DNA from: Chitinophagaceae bacterium
GTDB taxonomy: Bacteria > Bacteroidota > Bacteroidia > Chitinophagales > UBA10324
Assembly (NCBI GenBank): GCA_016704325.1
Contig: JADJAG010000008.1
Coordinates: 930,001 to 994,000, forward strand
Length of the DNA: 64,000 nt
Direction of reading: 5' to 3'
The position numbers and the translations under genes are program-made. The notes under the pieces were generated by a model that was not told the origin of the DNA, searched no databases, and worked only from the letters and a program-made list of their open reading frames with translations. Positions 1 to 11,326 of the stretch are shown here, piece by piece; within the stretch, counting starts at the first letter, position 1, and every line of letters starts with the position of its first letter.

Positions 1-1070
1 GTCCAAACATGAAAAGTGTCAATGGTAGCCTGGTAGTATTGATCAAGATCGTTGTAAAAAAGCATGGCATCCCAATCACCACAAAGACAGGTCGGATTGC
101 CATTCGGCTTAAAGTTCAGATAGTTCATATCACCCCTTCCGCTGGGAGTTGCAGTAAAATTGGTATACGTTTGATAACGAACCTGGCTTTGAACATCGCT
201 GTTGGTTCCGGTATGCCAGATGCCATAAATAAAATGATCGGAGTAATTGCCGTCATCATTGGTAATGCTGATAAAAAGGGTGTCAGCCGGGGATAAAAAA
301 TCATCCGTGGTAATATTGAGTTCAAATTCATCAGTGCCGCAACCTCCTGCATCAATGGTGGCCTTCATATTTCTTCCCAATGAAATATTATCATTTGGCT
401 GCGCGCAATCACCGCCGCCGTTGTTGGCAGTCTCCTGCAAATCAGGCAAATTGGCCCATCCCTTCTTTTTGGTATATACATAAACGGTATAGGGCTTGTT
501 GAAGTAATCAACGCTGCCGGATGCAGAATGTATCTTCAGATAATAAATTCCAGCGCCCAAACCTGTACTTCCGCCAATTGGTAAAAAGCATTTGAAACGG
601 TCAGACGGATAGCAGCTCTCGCCGTTATTATGTTTTGCCAGGTTATAGTTTTCTATCCAGCCTTCCACAGCACCATTTACTTCCAGTTTACCATTAGCAC
701 GATGATTGTAAATCATATCTGCAATAGGTGTGAGGTTGTAAAGCGCAAGCGAATCCATCATTTTATCAATTCGGATACGGTTGCCGAAAGCAGTATTGGC
801 TCCATAGGTGCCTCCAAGATTATACAGGTCATATATATCGTACCCATTGCTGAATCCTGCATTACCAGCCATACTCATTGGTGGCAGCCAGATGGAGTTA
901 AAACCTGCCGCTGAAAGTGTACGCGCCTGCTGAGCGATGGTATCAACCCACCATTTTCCCTGCCCGGTTTTTGGATAATCCCAATACCAGCCTTGCAGCA
1001 TAACGTCTTGTGCGGGCGACTGATAAAAGCAACCAATCAACAAAATTGCATGGAGTATCCACTTTTTCAT
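1..1070 (-). CDS. GH13 alpha-amylase family protein (3' end beyond window)
   Basis: The reading frame stays open on the minus strand from an ATG at 1070 to the window edge (about 356 residues). It starts with a signal peptide (MKKWILHAILLIGCFYQSPAQ) followed by DVMLQGWYWDYPKTG and a stretch ending IWLPPMSMAG, typical of the first barrel strands of alpha-amylases. ADMIYNHRANG is GH13 conserved region I (DxxxNH). After it comes an insertion of about 200 residues, like a large domain B. Conserved regions II-IV would lie outside the window, so catalytic residues cannot be checked. Likely a secreted enzyme that cuts alpha-1,4-glucans. It points the same way as the GH31 gene at 3375-5788, and the two may once have been adjacent before the intron and MITE entered. 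Product class is well supported; exact specificity is not. Confidence 0.85.
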   Translation of the reverse strand, partial: MKKWILHAILLIGCFYQSPAQDVMLQGWYWDYPKTGQGKWWVDTIAQQARTLSAAGFNSIWLPPMSMAGNAGFSNGYDIYDLYNLGGTYGANTAFGNRIRIDKMMDSLALYNLTPIADMIYNHRANGKLEVNGAVEGWIENYNLAKHNNGESCYPSDRFKCFLPIGGSTGLGAGIYYLKIHSASGSVDYFNKPYTVYVYTKKKGWANLPDLQETANNGGGDCAQPNDNISLGRNMKATIDAGGCGTDEFELNITTDDFLSPADTLFISITNDDGNYSDHFIYGIWHTGTNSDVQSQVRYQTYTNFTATPSGRGDMNYLNFKPNGNPTCLCGDWDAMLFYNDLDQYYQATIDTFHVW

Positions 1071-1218
1071 AGTTGTGAAATCTGATCAGGTAATAAAGCC
1101 GAAATTAACTGGTCGTACTGAATAAGTAATTATAAATACATGATGAATTCATTCAGCTTCTTACTTGAAAAATCAATTCTCAAATAGCATAGCATCAACA
1201 AACTGAATAATGATTTCT

Positions 1219-1296
1219 ATAAGGTCGAGTAGGGCGCGGCATTTCAGCCGCACCCTCTCACAGAACCGTACTTGATAGTCTCCCATCATACGGCTC
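1219..1296 (-). ncRNA. Group II intron domains V and VI
   Basis: Domain V is a 34-nt hairpin, complement of 1263-1296: GAGCCGTATG at one end and AGTACGGTTC at the other form the long stem around a GGGAGAC-type turn. Domain VI follows at once: GGGTGCGGC and GCCGCGCCC form a 9-bp stem around TGAAAT (complement of 1234-1257), followed by TACTCGACC. These are the catalytic triad helix and the branch-site helix of the ribozyme. They are intact, so the damage to this intron lies only in the protein-coding part. Confidence 0.88.
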
Positions 1297-1305
1297 TTGT
1301 CAATC

Positions 1306-2569
<1,264 letters not shown>

Positions 2570-3057
2570 CCCATTTGCATGGTTGTTTAGTAATACTGAC
2601 TGATTGACTACGCCCCTTCGCTCCTCTTACCTTTCGGCAAGCGTCTTCACTACTATGAGCGTATCCGACACTCTTTGCAACTTCGTACCTCTGTGAGGTT
2701 ACTTCGCATCTGCAAAGCAGTTTCCCAAGTTCCATAACAACGCCCGTAAAACAGTCTTGTCTCCTCTATGCCGGATGTGGCAGTGCCTCGTTTCAGGTTT
2801 ACTTACACTGCTCTTCCCAACGGGTACACCCTCCCTTTGGTTTTCACTATCTGGTCGCTTTTTCTCGACACGTCATCGGAGATTCACTTTCGTTCAACTC
2901 TGTTTTACTTACACCTTACTGACGTTCAGCACCCCTGCTTTTGACAGTAGCACCTCAGTAAGTGTTTGCTGAGTCTGCCTGTGCAGTCCTCAGCGATGGG
3001 TCTTCCATCATCATTGTTACAACATGCGCTACACTTTGTAGACGCTTCTTGGCACAC

Positions 3058-3238
3058 GGTGTATGACAAATTGCATTTCTCAGCGATAAAATAATACAAG
3101 CGCGAAGACGCCAAGACGCCAAAAAAACGTAGCATATTGATCCTTTGTGATTTTTCTTCACGACTTCGCGTCTTGGCGCTAAAAAAGCAAGGCGCTAAGG
3201 TAAACGCTACAGCATTAAGTGCAATTTGTCATACACCC
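3058..3238. mobile_element. MITE-like inverted-repeat element (hairpin interior)
   Basis: A perfect 18-bp terminal inverted repeat: GGTGTATGACAAATTGCA at 3058-3075 and its complement at 3220-3237. Inside, two GC-rich arms (about 3100-3119 and 3161-3180, built of AAGACGCCAAGACG-type words) can fold into a hairpin. TTTCTAT occurs at 3239-3245 and again at 1214-1220, just outside the intron. This looks like a 7-bp target duplication that the intron later pushed apart. The termini match those of the larger repeat family (copies at 5.9, 26.8, 28.9 and 63.6 kb), but the interior is different. No coding capacity. Confidence 0.75.
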
Positions 3239-3374
3239 TTTCTATAATGAATGCACCTGATGACAGGTTTTATTCCGGCTATGAAATAAAAATGAATGAT
3301 AGGTCTATTGCATTCGATTACGAATACCCTCAATCATTTCACTCAAAAAAAAAATTGCTTCCATATGAAATTAA

Positions 3375-5788
3375 CTACCAGCCTATTGTTATCTGCTCAT
3401 TCCTGTTCTGAAGATGGACTACCGGTAATTTCATTTGCTGCATTAACTCTATATTTTGCATGGCAATTTTCGTGGAACTTCCATTCACGGTTACCTCATT
3501 CATTAACGGATCAAATCCATGCAGCACCATTTTAATATGCCGGAAATGCGATGCATAGCTTCCTTCCGTTTTATCCAGTATGATTTGTTTCGAACCCGGC
3601 CGAATAGACATCATCCGCTTGTAATAACCACCTGACTGGTAATCATAACGGTCACCGGCATCTTCATAATAAGCAAACTGATTGTCAATTGAGCTGTAGT
3701 AAACATGCAACACCAGTGTATCTGTAGGTTTCTGAACGGTGGTTTGAATGAGCGACTGCATGGGAATAAAACTTCCTTCCTTTACAAAGACCGGTAGTTT
3801 ATCAAGTGCTGCATCGCTGTAGAATTGTGTATTGCCAGCATATTTTTTATCGGTGTTAAAATCGTACCAGTTTCCTTTTGGCAAATACACATTGGCTGCG
3901 CGGGCAGTACTCCGGCATGCCGCCACCAACAGTGCAGGCCCCGACATGAATTCATTCTCAAATTCTCCATAATATATTTTTTCATCCATCGGATAATCAA
4001 TAGCAAGTGTTCTTTGTACAGGCATACCTGTCTGTGTTGCTGTGTAGAATGAAGAATAAAGGTAGGGAAGCATGCGGTAGCGCAACTGCACATATTTTCT
4101 AACTATCTGTTCAATATCCTCTCCATAACTCCAGGGTTCCGAATCGCGCAACCCATACGCCTTATGACTTCGGTAGAAGGGACTGAAAGCGGCCATGGAC
4201 ATCCAGCGCGCATACAGTTCAGGAGTCGCATCAGTTACAAAACCACTTACATCAGCGCCGGCGAATGCCACTCCGCTTACGCCAAGAGCACTTACCATAC
4301 GAACGGCAAGCAACATATGGTCATCACTTCCCACATTGTCACCTGTCCAGATCGCTGTATATCGCTGTAAACCAGAATAGCCTGCACGAGTCAGCACAAA
4401 GGGGCGCCGTCCGTTCAGCAACTTCTTTGCGCCATCATAAGTTGCGCGGGCCATTTGCAAACCATAAATATTGTGTGCCATTTTATGCGTGATCGGATAT
4501 CCATCGCCTGCAAACTGTAGATTGTTGGGCGCCTTTTTGTCCCCAGGTGGCAAATTCATTCATATCGCACCAGAAGCCATCAATGCCTTCATCAACATGT
4601 TCTTTAAACAAGTCTCCCCACCAGATTCTTGCCTGAGGGCTGGTATAATCCGTAAAAGTGCACCAACCCGGCCATACCTGTCCGCTATAAACAGTGCCAT
4701 CAGGATATTTGATAAAATGATTTTTCTGAAGTCCGTCTTCATAGGCAGGATAATCCTTTTCTACTTTAATGCCAGGATCTATGATCACTACATTCTTAAA
4801 TCCAAGCTGATCCATTTTTGTCAGCATGCCTTTTGGATCAGGGAACCGGTCCGTATCCCAGGTAAATACTTTGTATCGCTCCATGTAATGTATGTCGAAC
4901 CATATTACATCGCAGGGAATATTTTTATCACGAAAAGTTTGTGCAAGGGTAAGCACTTCACTCTGCGGATAGTAACTCCACCGGCATTGCTGAAATCCCA
5001 GCGACCATAACGGAGGCATCGGCATGCGGCCGGTAAGCCAGGTATAAGAAGAGATGATGGAAGCGATGCTGGTATGATAAATAAGGAAATAATTCATATC
5101 ACCATTTTCCGTTGCAAATGATGAAAACCGTTCCTGTGAAGCCCCCGAAGTTGAAATGGGTTTTGGAGGAATTGTCGAGGAATACACCATACACCAGTGT
5201 ATCATGGATTCCAATGTAAAAGGGTATCGTTGAATACAATGGATCTGCTGAAAGAATGTAGCCGGGCACATCAGCGTTCCAATGCGAATAGCCGCTGCCG
5301 CGCCGGTTAAGGCCTCCGGTCTTTTCGCCAAGGCCGATAAACTTTTCATTGGGAAGCAATTTTTTATACGTCGTTATTTCATCATCTATCCATGATGTAC
5401 CAAAATCCGCATCGTCGCTGTTGATCAGTTGCCCCGCTTTATTATAAAGCGCCACCCGTACAGGTTGCTTACTGATAGTGAGCGTAAGAGAGTCGGTAGC
5501 AAGGGTGATTTTACTTTTATCTTCAGTCACTGTAAACTTCACCGCTTCAGTTGGTGATACATTTACGGCATAGGAAAAATCAGTAAAAACATTATTTCGT
5601 GTGATATTAATTTTTACCACATTGGGAGAATAAACAGTTGCTTTCAGGTTGCCAAAGTCTGTCTGAATGGTGATTCCCTGGGCAGACTTCTTCATAGTTT
5701 TCATATTGCCAAGGCTCTTGCTCAATGACTGTGCACACACGGTAAATGATAACAACATAAGCAAGCAGTATAATAGGATTATTTTCAT
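3375..5788 (-). CDS. GH31 family alpha-glucosidase-like enzyme (two apparent frameshifts)
   Basis: One gene of about 800 codons read in three frames. It starts at the ATG at 5788, followed by a signal peptide (MKIILLYCLLMLLSFTVCAQ). The N-terminal domain ends in SSKTHFNF. A shift at the C run 5142-5146 leads into RFSSFATENGDMNYFLIYH. A second shift at the C run 4541-4544 follows the catalytic region DGFWCDMNEFATW, where the Asp of DMNE is the GH31 nucleophile. Correcting one base at each run restores a normal GH31 protein, so sequencing error is the simplest reading. The C-terminal part has the expected GDNVGSDDHML and FSPFYRSH motifs. Likely role: exo-acting release of alpha-linked glucose (or xylose) in the periplasm. 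Substrate not fixed by sequence. Confidence 0.85.
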
Positions 5789-5868
5789 GTGGATGGGATT
5801 ATTATAAATGAATGGTTGATACGACAAACCTACTTAATTACAAATTATCGATCAACTGCCCTGATAGA

Positions 5869-6088
5869 GTAAGTGTGCGACAATTGGTTCATTTTGTCAA
5901 GCATTGGTTGGTGGGATAAATGGTTAAATTGCTAAATGGCTAAATGGTTAAATGGTTAAATTGCTGCGGCGAAGCTGATCACTTGTTATTCTGTATTCAC
6001 TACTCTACTTTACTCACTTACTCAAATACTTAATACTCAATACTCAATTTCAACACCCAATAATCTATGTCCAATTTGTCGTACACCC
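5869..6088. mobile_element. MITE-like repeat family, copy A
   Basis: The ends are GTGTGCGACAATTG (5873) and CAATTTGTCGTACACCC (to 6088), an imperfect terminal inverted repeat. GATAGA lies directly on the right side (6089-6094) and at 5863-5868 on the left, a likely target duplication. Inside is an 8-bp satellite (TAAATGGT type), then TGCGGCGAAGCTGATC, then a tract of ACTCA-rich short repeats. Same orientation as the copy at 63.6 kb, opposite to those at 26.8 and 28.9 kb. Confidence 0.75.
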
Positions 6089-6094
6089 GATAGA

Positions 6095-6415
6095 CTTAGC
6101 TTTTTGTTTTAACAGCATATTTCAGAGAGGATGAGACTTCAAAGCAATCCATACAAAAAGCCGGAAAGTAAATTCTTTGAAATTGGTGTAATGCAAAAAG
6201 AGAGTTAATTATGAGGAGTATCATATGCTATCAGGGAAAAGAGTTACCATACATTTTGAAAAATATCAGCGCACTTAAAAAGTACCGCTTTTAATTAGTT
6301 TCCTACTAGTAAGAACTATTGAATTTTTGTAACTTTTTTCGGTTTGAGTACAAACACGCGGCTTATTAAATGATTATTATTGTACTCGACTAAAAAAATA
6401 AAACTTAACCCGCTT
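6095..6415. other. Intergenic region upstream of susC
   Basis: About 320 bp, AT-rich, with no reading frame that looks like a gene and no clear TAnnTTTG promoter box. The promoter and any regulatory leader of the susCD pair must lie here or inside the neighbouring MITE copy, but I cannot point to it. Confidence 0.4.
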
Positions 6416-9400
6416 ATGAAAAAGACATTTACAAGCATTCCGTTAACAATTCTTCTCCTACTCTGCATCGGCATTTCCGGCGCTATGGCACAGAATGGAT
6501 CTGTTGGTGGCAAGGTACTTGATGAAAAATCGGCACCTGTTTCTTACGCGACTGTATTACTAAAGGGTACTGCATTCGGTGCAAATACCGAAGATGATGG
6601 CACGTTTGAGATTAACAATGTGCCGCCGGGCAACTATACGATTGACGTAAGCTATGTTGGTTATGCCACCTTTGAACAGACAGTTACTGTTTCATCCGGA
6701 AGGACCAATGTAAACATTGAATTAAAGACCGATTACCTCTCCTTAAATGAAGTGGTAGTGGTAGGTTACGGAACCAAGCAAGTGAAAGACATGACAGGTT
6801 CTGTTACTTCTGTTTCCTCAAAAGATTTTAATAAAGGGTCTGTTGCTTCACCGGAACAACTTATTTCAGGAAAAGTAGCAGGCATAGCCGTTACTTCCAG
6901 CGGTGGTGCACCCGGAGCTAGCAGCCGGATCAGGGTAAGAGGTGGATCTTCCTTAAATGCCAGCAATGATCCGTTGATTGTAATTGACGGTGTACCTGTT
7001 GACAACAATGGCGTTTCAGGATCGGCAAATGCGTTGAACCTGATTAACCCTAATGATATCGAAAATATCACCGTATTGAAAGATGCTTCCGCCGCTGCCA
7101 TTTATGGATCACGTGCTGCCAATGGTGTAATTATCATCACTACTAAAAAAGGGGTCGGTAGCTCAAAACTTGGTGTAGAGTATACCGCCAATACCTCTCT
7201 TTCCACCATCAATGAATATGTTCCTTCCGTAACTGCTGATGATTTGCGCGCTTTAATTGCCGATGTAGGTAACAGCAAACAAAAGGCACTGGTTGGCACA
7301 GAAACCACAGACTGGCAGGATCTAATTTACCGCTCACCGGTAAGCATGGACCAGAACATCTCTTTTTCCGGCGGTATCAAAAATTTACCATACCGGCTCA
7401 CCTTTGGCTACCTCAATGACCAGGGTATACTAAAGCGTTCAGAACTGGAACGTACGAGCATTGGATTGAACCTCAGTCCTTCTTTCCTGGATGACCATCT
7501 TAAAGTTGAACTGAATTCTAAGTTTGCCTACACCTATAACTTTTTCACAGATCAGGGCGCCATCGGATCGGCTGTTACCTTTGACCCAACGGCTCCGGTA
7601 TATGCAGATAATGTGTATGGCGGTTATTTTGAATGGCTCGACGTGGCCGGAAAACCCAACACGCTTGCTCCAAAAAACCCGCTTGGTCTTATATATCAGA
7701 AAGATGATAAGAGTAATGTTTACCGTTTTATCGGTAATGTGAAATTTGATTATAAAATGCATTTCCTGCCTGACTTGAAAGCCAGCCTTAACCTCGGCAC
7801 TGACTTGTCGCGAAGCAATGGAACTGTTTATATTCCACCACAGGCTGCTTCCAACTTCACACGCAAAGGCGTTGATAACAAGTATGATCAGATGAAGAAT
7901 AACAAGTTGTTTGAATTCTACCTGAATTATACCAAAGACCTGGAAAGCATTCACAGCAAGATTGATGTTACAGCAGGTTATTCTTACCAGGATTGGTTAA
8001 GGGCCAGCCCGATTGATCCATATGTAGATGCCAATGGAGATGAGTTCGGTTACCCGGATATAAATGCTTTAGGCGATACCATTTCTGCAGGCGGTATTCC
8101 TTTCAAAACACAAAATACGCTGGTTTCATTTTACGGCAGATTAAATTATACTTTCTTCGATCGTTACTTATTGACTGCGACTTTGCGTGATGATGGATCT
8201 TCCCGTTTCGGACCTGATAACCGATGGGGTTTGTTTCCTTCAGTTGCCTTTGCCTGGAGAATCAGTGACGAATCGTTCCTTAGAGACTGGGAAGCACTCA
8301 GTAACCTGAAACTCCGACTTGGTTATGGTGTTACCGGTCAGCAGGATCTTCCTTCTACCTTATCGGATTATCCATACATCGCCAACTATCAACCGGGTGA
8401 AAGCACGGCACAATATCAATTTGGCAATGAGTTCTATCCTGTTTTGCGACCGGATGGTTATGATGCGAATATCAAGTGGGAAGAAACAGTGACCTACAAC
8501 GTAGGGCTTGACTTTGGATTTATCAATGGACGTATCAGCGGTAGCATTGATGTATACCAAAAGAACACTTCTGATTTGCTGGCTGTAATACCTGTTGCCG
8601 CAGGTACCAATTTCACCAATAATATTCTTACCAATGTTGGCAGCCTGGAAAACAAAGGTATTGAGGGTACTTTAAACCTGGTAATTTTTGATACACCTGA
8701 CTTCACCTGGGAATTTGGCGGTAACGTAACCTACAATCACAATGAGATTACAAAACTGACCAAGGTGCAGGGACAAGATGATGAAGGAATTTTAGTAGGA
8801 AATATATCCGGTGGTGTAGGTAACACCATTCAGATTCATACAGTGGGTTATGCAACCAATACCTTCTATGTGTACCAACAGAATTATGATGAAACCGGAA
8901 AACCGATTGAAGGCGACTTTGCTGACTTGAACGAGGATGGCATTATTACTCCTGATGACCGTTACCGTTACGAGAATCCGGAGCCTGATGTTTTTGCAGG
9001 TATGTACATGAACTTTATCTACAAGAACTGGGCAGCAGGTTTTGGCATGCGGGGTAGTTTTGGCAACTATATGTACAATAACGTGAACTCGCAGTATGCG
9101 AATTTTACGAATATTGATGGTTCCAAGAATTACCTGAATAACCTTACCTACGACTACTTCAATACGGAGTATGTGAAGCCACAATACCTCAGTGATTATT
9201 ATGTAACTGACGCTTCCTTTATCAGGATGGATAACTTTAATATCGGTTACAATTTCCGTGACATCATCAATGGCAAGACTTCTTTGAAGGTGACCGCCAT
9301 TGTTCAGAACGTTTTTGTAATTTCGGATTATGAAGGATTGGATCCGGAGATTGCGGGTGGTATCGACAATAACATCTACCCACGTCCGAGAATTTTTTCA

Positions 9401-9424
9401 ATTAATTTAAGTCTTAACCTCTAA
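6416..9424 (+). CDS. SusC/RagA-type TonB-linked outer membrane transporter
   Basis: A 1002-residue protein. The start at 6416 is chosen because the signal peptide MKKTFTSIPLTILLLLCIG...AMAQ follows directly. Next is a carboxypeptidase-like regulatory domain (GGKVLDEKSAPVSYATVLLKG, to about residue 100), then a TonB-box-like segment (LNEVVVVGYGT), a plug domain (DPLIVIDGVPV, AAIYGSRAANGVIIITTKKG) and a long beta barrel ending in ISINLSLNL with a terminal hydrophobic residue. It imports oligosaccharides in an energy-dependent way through its SusD partner, which starts 11 bp downstream. Given the neighbours, the cargo is probably beta-1,4-galacto-oligosaccharide, though alpha-glucan oligomers are possible. 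No frameshift over 3 kb. Confidence 0.95.
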   Translation: MKKTFTSIPLTILLLLCIGISGAMAQNGSVGGKVLDEKSAPVSYATVLLKGTAFGANTEDDGTFEINNVPPGNYTIDVSYVGYATFEQTVTVSSGRTNVNIELKTDYLSLNEVVVVGYGTKQVKDMTGSVTSVSSKDFNKGSVASPEQLISGKVAGIAVTSSGGAPGASSRIRVRGGSSLNASNDPLIVIDGVPVDNNGVSGSANALNLINPNDIENITVLKDASAAAIYGSRAANGVIIITTKKGVGSSKLGVEYTANTSLSTINEYVPSVTADDLRALIADVGNSKQKALVGTETTDWQDLIYRSPVSMDQNISFSGGIKNLPYRLTFGYLNDQGILKRSELERTSIGLNLSPSFLDDHLKVELNSKFAYTYNFFTDQGAIGSAVTFDPTAPVYADNVYGGYFEWLDVAGKPNTLAPKNPLGLIYQKDDKSNVYRFIGNVKFDYKMHFLPDLKASLNLGTDLSRSNGTVYIPPQAASNFTRKGVDNKYDQMKNNKLFEFYLNYTKDLESIHSKIDVTAGYSYQDWLRASPIDPYVDANGDEFGYPDINALGDTISAGGIPFKTQNTLVSFYGRLNYTFFDRYLLTATLRDDGSSRFGPDNRWGLFPSVAFAWRISDESFLRDWEALSNLKLRLGYGVTGQQDLPSTLSDYPYIANYQPGESTAQYQFGNEFYPVLRPDGYDANIKWEETVTYNVGLDFGFINGRISGSIDVYQKNTSDLLAVIPVAAGTNFTNNILTNVGSLENKGIEGTLNLVIFDTPDFTWEFGGNVTYNHNEITKLTKVQGQDDEGILVGNISGGVGNTIQIHTVGYATNTFYVYQQNYDETGKPIEGDFADLNEDGIITPDDRYRYENPEPDVFAGMYMNFIYKNWAAGFGMRGSFGNYMYNNVNSQYANFTNIDGSKNYLNNLTYDYFNTEYVKPQYLSDYYVTDASFIRMDNFNIGYNFRDIINGKTSLKVTAIVQNVFVISDYEGLDPEIAGGIDNNIYPRPRIFSINLSLNL

Positions 9425-9435
9425 ATACTGAAGTA

Positions 9436-11037
9436 ATGAAAACAACAATTTCGAAATCATTTATCATACTTTCCATAATTGCGCTTTCGCTCACTTCATG
9501 TCTGAAGGACTTAGACCGCACTCCCTTTTATGGATTGAATACGGAATCTGTTTACGCCGATCCGGACAATTATATTGAAGTACTGGCAAAATTGTACGCG
9601 GGCTTTACCACTACCGGTAACCAGGGCCCGGCAGGCAAACCTGACATCAGCGGCATCGATGAAGGTTTTTCCAATTACATCCGTGTATTCTGGAATCTCC
9701 AGGAACTGCCTACTGATGAAGCAGTATGCGGCTGGAATGATCCAGGTATCCCGGAATTGCATGAGATGAGCTGGTCATCAGATAATTCCTGGGTAAAAGG
9801 AATGTACTACAGGATCTATTTCCAGATTCCGCTTTGCAATGAGTTTATCCGCGAAACTGCTGACGACAAATTGAATGAGCGTGGATTCTCTGCAGAAAAT
9901 ATTGACAAGATCAAGAATTATCGCAATGAAGCACGCTTTTTACGGGCACTGACTTATTACCATGCCATGGATTTATTTGGCAATGTTCCTTTTGTGACAG
10001 AAGAAGATGCATCCGGATCATTTTTCCCCGAACAGATTTCACGTAATGATTTGTTCAACTATATCGAAGGAGAACTGAAAGACGTGGAGAATTTACTGCT
10101 GGAGCCGGGACAGAATGAGTACGCCCGCGCCAATAAAGCAGCAGCATGGACCTTGCTTGCAAAGATGTACCTGAATGCAGAAGTGTATACCGGGCAGGCC
10201 AGGTACAGCGATGCAGTCGCCTATTGTGATAAGATACTGGGTGCAGGTTATACACTTGAATCAAAATACACCAATCTTTTCCTGGCAGACAATCACCTGT
10301 CTAATGAAATCATCTTCCCTATTACCAGTGATGGTAAATTCACTACCTCTTACGGTATCACTACCTTCCTGGTGCATGCACCTGTTGGTGGCTCAATGAA
10401 ACCACTGGAGTTTGGTATCAGTGGCGGATGGGGCGGATACCGGACTACTTCAGCGTTTGTTGCCCAGTTTCCGGATACGCTGGATGGTCGTTATCTTTTT
10501 TATACCGATGGTCAAAACCTCAGTGTAAATGATACCGTAAATGGGGTGATTAAATTGTCAGCTAATTTTACTGACGGATGGGCTATTGCCAAATGGAGAA
10601 ATGTAACTTCTGCCGGCGTGATTGGTTCTGATCCTACCGGTACTTTTGTTGATACTGATTATCCGCTCTTCCGCTTAGGTGATGTTTACCTGATGTATGC
10701 AGAGGCAGTGTTAAGAGGTGGCGGAGGCGATCAGGGCAAAGCACTTGACCTGGTAAATCAGTTGAGAGAACGTGCTTACGGAAACAGTGGTAGTAGTGTA
10801 TCATCGCTTGACCTGGATTTCCTGTTTGCAGAACGCTCCAGGGAAATGCAATGGGAAGGAACCCGCAGAACAGACCTTATTCGTTATGGCAGATTCAGCG
10901 GCGGTTCTTACTTATGGCCTTTCAAAGGTGGCGTGCAACCGGAAGGAGCATCGGTACCGGAATATCTGGACCTCTTCCCGCTTCCGGCATCAGATATCAT
11001 TGCTAATCCGAACCTGAAACAGAATCCCGGTTACTAA
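9436..11037 (+). CDS. SusD/RagB-family glycan-binding outer membrane lipoprotein
   Basis: A 533-residue protein with lipoprotein signal LSIIALSLTSC (Cys about residue 22). The family pattern is clear: an N-terminal TPR-like helical region (NYRNEARFLRALTYYHAMDLFGNVPFV), ANKAAAWTLLAKMYL, and the C-terminal SREMQWEGTRRTDLIRYGRF and FPLPASDIIANPNLKQNPGY. It is an extracellular partner that captures oligosaccharides over the SusC barrel. It lies 11 bp after susC and is followed by a strong terminator, so the two genes form one unit. Confidence 0.95.
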   Translation: MKTTISKSFIILSIIALSLTSCLKDLDRTPFYGLNTESVYADPDNYIEVLAKLYAGFTTTGNQGPAGKPDISGIDEGFSNYIRVFWNLQELPTDEAVCGWNDPGIPELHEMSWSSDNSWVKGMYYRIYFQIPLCNEFIRETADDKLNERGFSAENIDKIKNYRNEARFLRALTYYHAMDLFGNVPFVTEEDASGSFFPEQISRNDLFNYIEGELKDVENLLLEPGQNEYARANKAAAWTLLAKMYLNAEVYTGQARYSDAVAYCDKILGAGYTLESKYTNLFLADNHLSNEIIFPITSDGKFTTSYGITTFLVHAPVGGSMKPLEFGISGGWGGYRTTSAFVAQFPDTLDGRYLFYTDGQNLSVNDTVNGVIKLSANFTDGWAIAKWRNVTSAGVIGSDPTGTFVDTDYPLFRLGDVYLMYAEAVLRGGGGDQGKALDLVNQLRERAYGNSGSSVSSLDLDFLFAERSREMQWEGTRRTDLIRYGRFSGGSYLWPFKGGVQPEGASVPEYLDLFPLPASDIIANPNLKQNPGY

Positions 11038-11060
11038 TTGCATTCACTAGTCTAAAATTT

Positions 11061-11092
11061 AAAAAGCCGGCACCAACTGCCGGCTTTTTTAT
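11061..11092 (+). terminator. Rho-independent terminator after susD
   Basis: AAAAAGCCGGCA and TGCCGGCTTTTTT pair around a five-base loop, followed by the T run. It ends the susCD transcript 24 bp past the susD stop and separates it from the galactanase gene at 11327. The A run on the left lets it also act on the minus strand. Confidence 0.85.
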
Positions 11093-11326
11093 TGCGAAAA
11101 ATCTCAGGTAACCTTATTGCTTTTCGATTTTGATTCAAACAAAAATGCTGCATGCAAATCAGTTCGCCCATAACATACCTGTACTTTTTGGTTTTCAGAT
11201 AGCACCAGACAATCAACAAAGGTGTATCGTGTCATTTCAATGTCGAGGAAAATAAAGAGCAATAAAACCAGAAAGAGCAGATCACATCTTAATGCTTATT
11301 ACCTATCTTAACAGAAAGAAACTAAA

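Noticed and set aside
2926..3161. Short open frames at the 5' end of the intron
   Set aside because: They fall in intron domain I and the MITE; the RNA structure and inverted repeats explain the sequence.
7439..7954. Minus-strand open frames inside susC and other long genes
   Set aside because: They are mirror frames of strongly supported genes, without signals of their own.
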